A DNA stretch of 64,000 bases, from positions 141,805-205,804 of the forward strand of contig NZ_FUWR01000002.1 of NCBI RefSeq assembly GCF_900167465.1, read 5' to 3'. Below, piece after piece: positions 63,296 to 64,000 of this stretch; the stretch's first letter is position 1, and each line of letters opens with the position of its first letter. This DNA is from Trichlorobacter thiogenes (GTDB lineage Bacteria; Desulfobacterota; Desulfuromonadia; Geobacterales; Pseudopelobacteraceae). The notes beneath the pieces are model-generated. The model saw nothing but the letters and a program-made list of their open reading frames with translations. It was not told the DNA's origin and did not search any database. A program made the translations under genes and the position numbers.

Positions 63296-63602
63296 CCTGT
63301 TTAAGTACCTCAAGTACCCGACCATTACCGATGATTCTTCCTTCCCATACTGTGAATGTCGCACCTACAGGGAAATGTGGAAGTGCAATTTCAGGAAAAA
63401 GAAACTGCACGCCAATTTGTTGTGTTGCACCTGGGGTCAAATTGCATTCAATGGGGATGAAGAAGCGAACAGAGAAATTTTCTGTACCAACACCCAAAAC
63501 ACCGCGATATTCGCCTTCAGGTATTGAATTTTTTCTGCCTCCCACTTCAGTAGTTAGAAGCGTTATCTCGACTACAATTTCTGGTTTAACAGGTGTACTC
63601 AT
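63291..63602 (-). CDS. Cassette protein resembling EF-Tu domain 3
   Basis: A 103-residue beta-rich protein. The pattern VEITLLTTEVGGRKNSIPEG, the LTPGATQQIGVQFLFP stretch and FTVWEGRIIGNGRVLEVL follows domain 3 of elongation factor Tu (EGGR near the start, PG in the middle, EG-x-x-IGxG at the end), without GTPase domain. Stand-alone copies of this domain of unknown function exist in bacteria. The stop lies inside the attC7 core, and the attC8 core provides AGGC eight bases before its ATG. Confidence 0.68.
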   Translation of the reverse strand: MSTPVKPEIVVEITLLTTEVGGRKNSIPEGEYRGVLGVGTENFSVRFFIPIECNLTPGATQQIGVQFLFPEIALPHFPVGATFTVWEGRIIGNGRVLEVLKQA

Positions 63603-63609
63603 AGAAAAG

Positions 63610-63740
63610 GCCTAACGTTTACGAGATAACCGGCTGGCGACGCCGGAGCGGTGCTGCTTGAACTGCCGACCAACTGACGTCTGAGATACTGGTGAAATTC
63701 AGCGCAGCCCAAGCCAGTCCGAGTTGATTGAGCCGTTAGG
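63610..63740 (-). repeat. attC site 8
   Basis: 131 bp, from GCCTAACGTTTACGAGATAA to GAGTTGATTGAGCCGTTAGG. Confidence 0.9.
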
Positions 63741-63969
63741 AGCGAGGAAGAACTTGACCAAGTTGGCGTTTACCTTGCGCTGCCGAAAACCACCCACAAA
63801 AGCCGGAAGAACCGGCCAGCTTGATCTTGCCTACCTGTCTGAAATGCCGACCAACCAACCACTGAATTTTAACTTGTTGCGAAAAGGCTGCTAGCCCAGA
63901 TTTAATGCGGGCTAGCGGGCCGAAGCGTTTTTGACTTTAGGTTCCACGGAGGACGCTACCACACAAAGT
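63741..63969 (-). other. ORF-less gene cassette, copy 2
   Basis: 229 bp between attC8 and attC9, homologous to copy 1 at 60593 with scattered changes and small indels. On the minus strand a frame ends with TAA inside the attC8 core, as a cassette gene would, but no ATG opens it and copy 1 has shifted phase. Confidence 0.7.
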
Positions 63970-64000
63970 TTCTAACGTTTACGAGATAACCGGCTGGCGA
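63970..64000 (-). repeat. attC site 9, cut by window end
   Basis: TTCTAACGTTTACGAGATAA and CGGCTGGCGA match the left end of the other sites. The array continues beyond the window. Confidence 0.85.

Overview
The window looks like chromosomal DNA of a Geobacter/Trichlorobacter-type bacterium (Desulfuromonadota). This is inferred from gene content and order: a class I fumarase, cysE-lpxC, the rpsF-rpsR-DUF2232-rplI block, ispE-prs-rplY-pth-ychF, a desulfoferrodoxin, an lptF/lptG pair, a hopanoid-type RND exporter and a complex I-like energy-converting hydrogenase-related (Ehr) cluster. No rRNA, tRNA or CRISPR array was seen.

Layout. 1-33 kb is dense core genome: an ABC-F ATPase (5' end outside the window), an AAA+ ATPase, fumarase, cysE, lpxC, an AsmA-like protein, a CNNM/CorC protein, ribosomal proteins S6/S18/L9, a small NifX/NifU-like/SLAC1/DUF134 cluster, an aminotransferase, putrescine synthesis (aguA-aguB), ispE-prs-rplY-pth-ychF, superoxide reductase, lptF-lptG, an HpnN-like RND protein and a P2-type cation ATPase. 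Hairpin terminators separate most units.

33-44.6 kb is accessory. A DUF6933 gene, an IHF/HU gene and an unfamiliar 454-residue protein are followed by a compact five-gene minus-strand operon (42921 to 35549): a nucleoside phosphorylase-fold protein with a C-terminal adaptor-like domain, a helical GASH-like protein, two different double-GTPase (DO-GTPase) proteins and a GAP1-like protein. The adaptor-like tail of the first protein recurs at the C terminus of the last, which supports a predicted GTPase-controlled conflict (anti-phage or abortive infection) system. A KilA-N gene and repeat-derived sequences (three copies of a ~62-bp repeat and a 182-bp inverted-repeat element) close this island.

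44.7-59.3 kb returns to chromosomal genes: a long GAPDH, a DUF3124 protein and the Ehr-like membrane complex. That cluster has two divergent HyfB-type antiporter subunits around an HTH-EIIA regulator, then HyfC-, HyfE- and HyfF-like subunits and large and small hydrogenase-like subunits. The large subunit lacks the Ni-Fe cysteine motifs. A DEAD-box helicase and a YdjM-like membrane protein follow.

59.3-64.0 kb is a gene-cassette array of an integron. Eight complete ~126-131-bp attC sites, one decayed site at the left end and one cut by the window end separate short cassettes. Nearly all cassette genes are on the minus strand with their stop codon inside or next to the attC core. Cassettes include a PIN toxin with a ribbon-helix-helix antitoxin, a nuclease-like protein, a stand-alone EF-Tu domain 3-like protein, one inverted zinc-ribbon cassette and two diverged copies of an ORF-less cassette. 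The array runs leftwards, so the integrase, if present, should lie to the right of the window.
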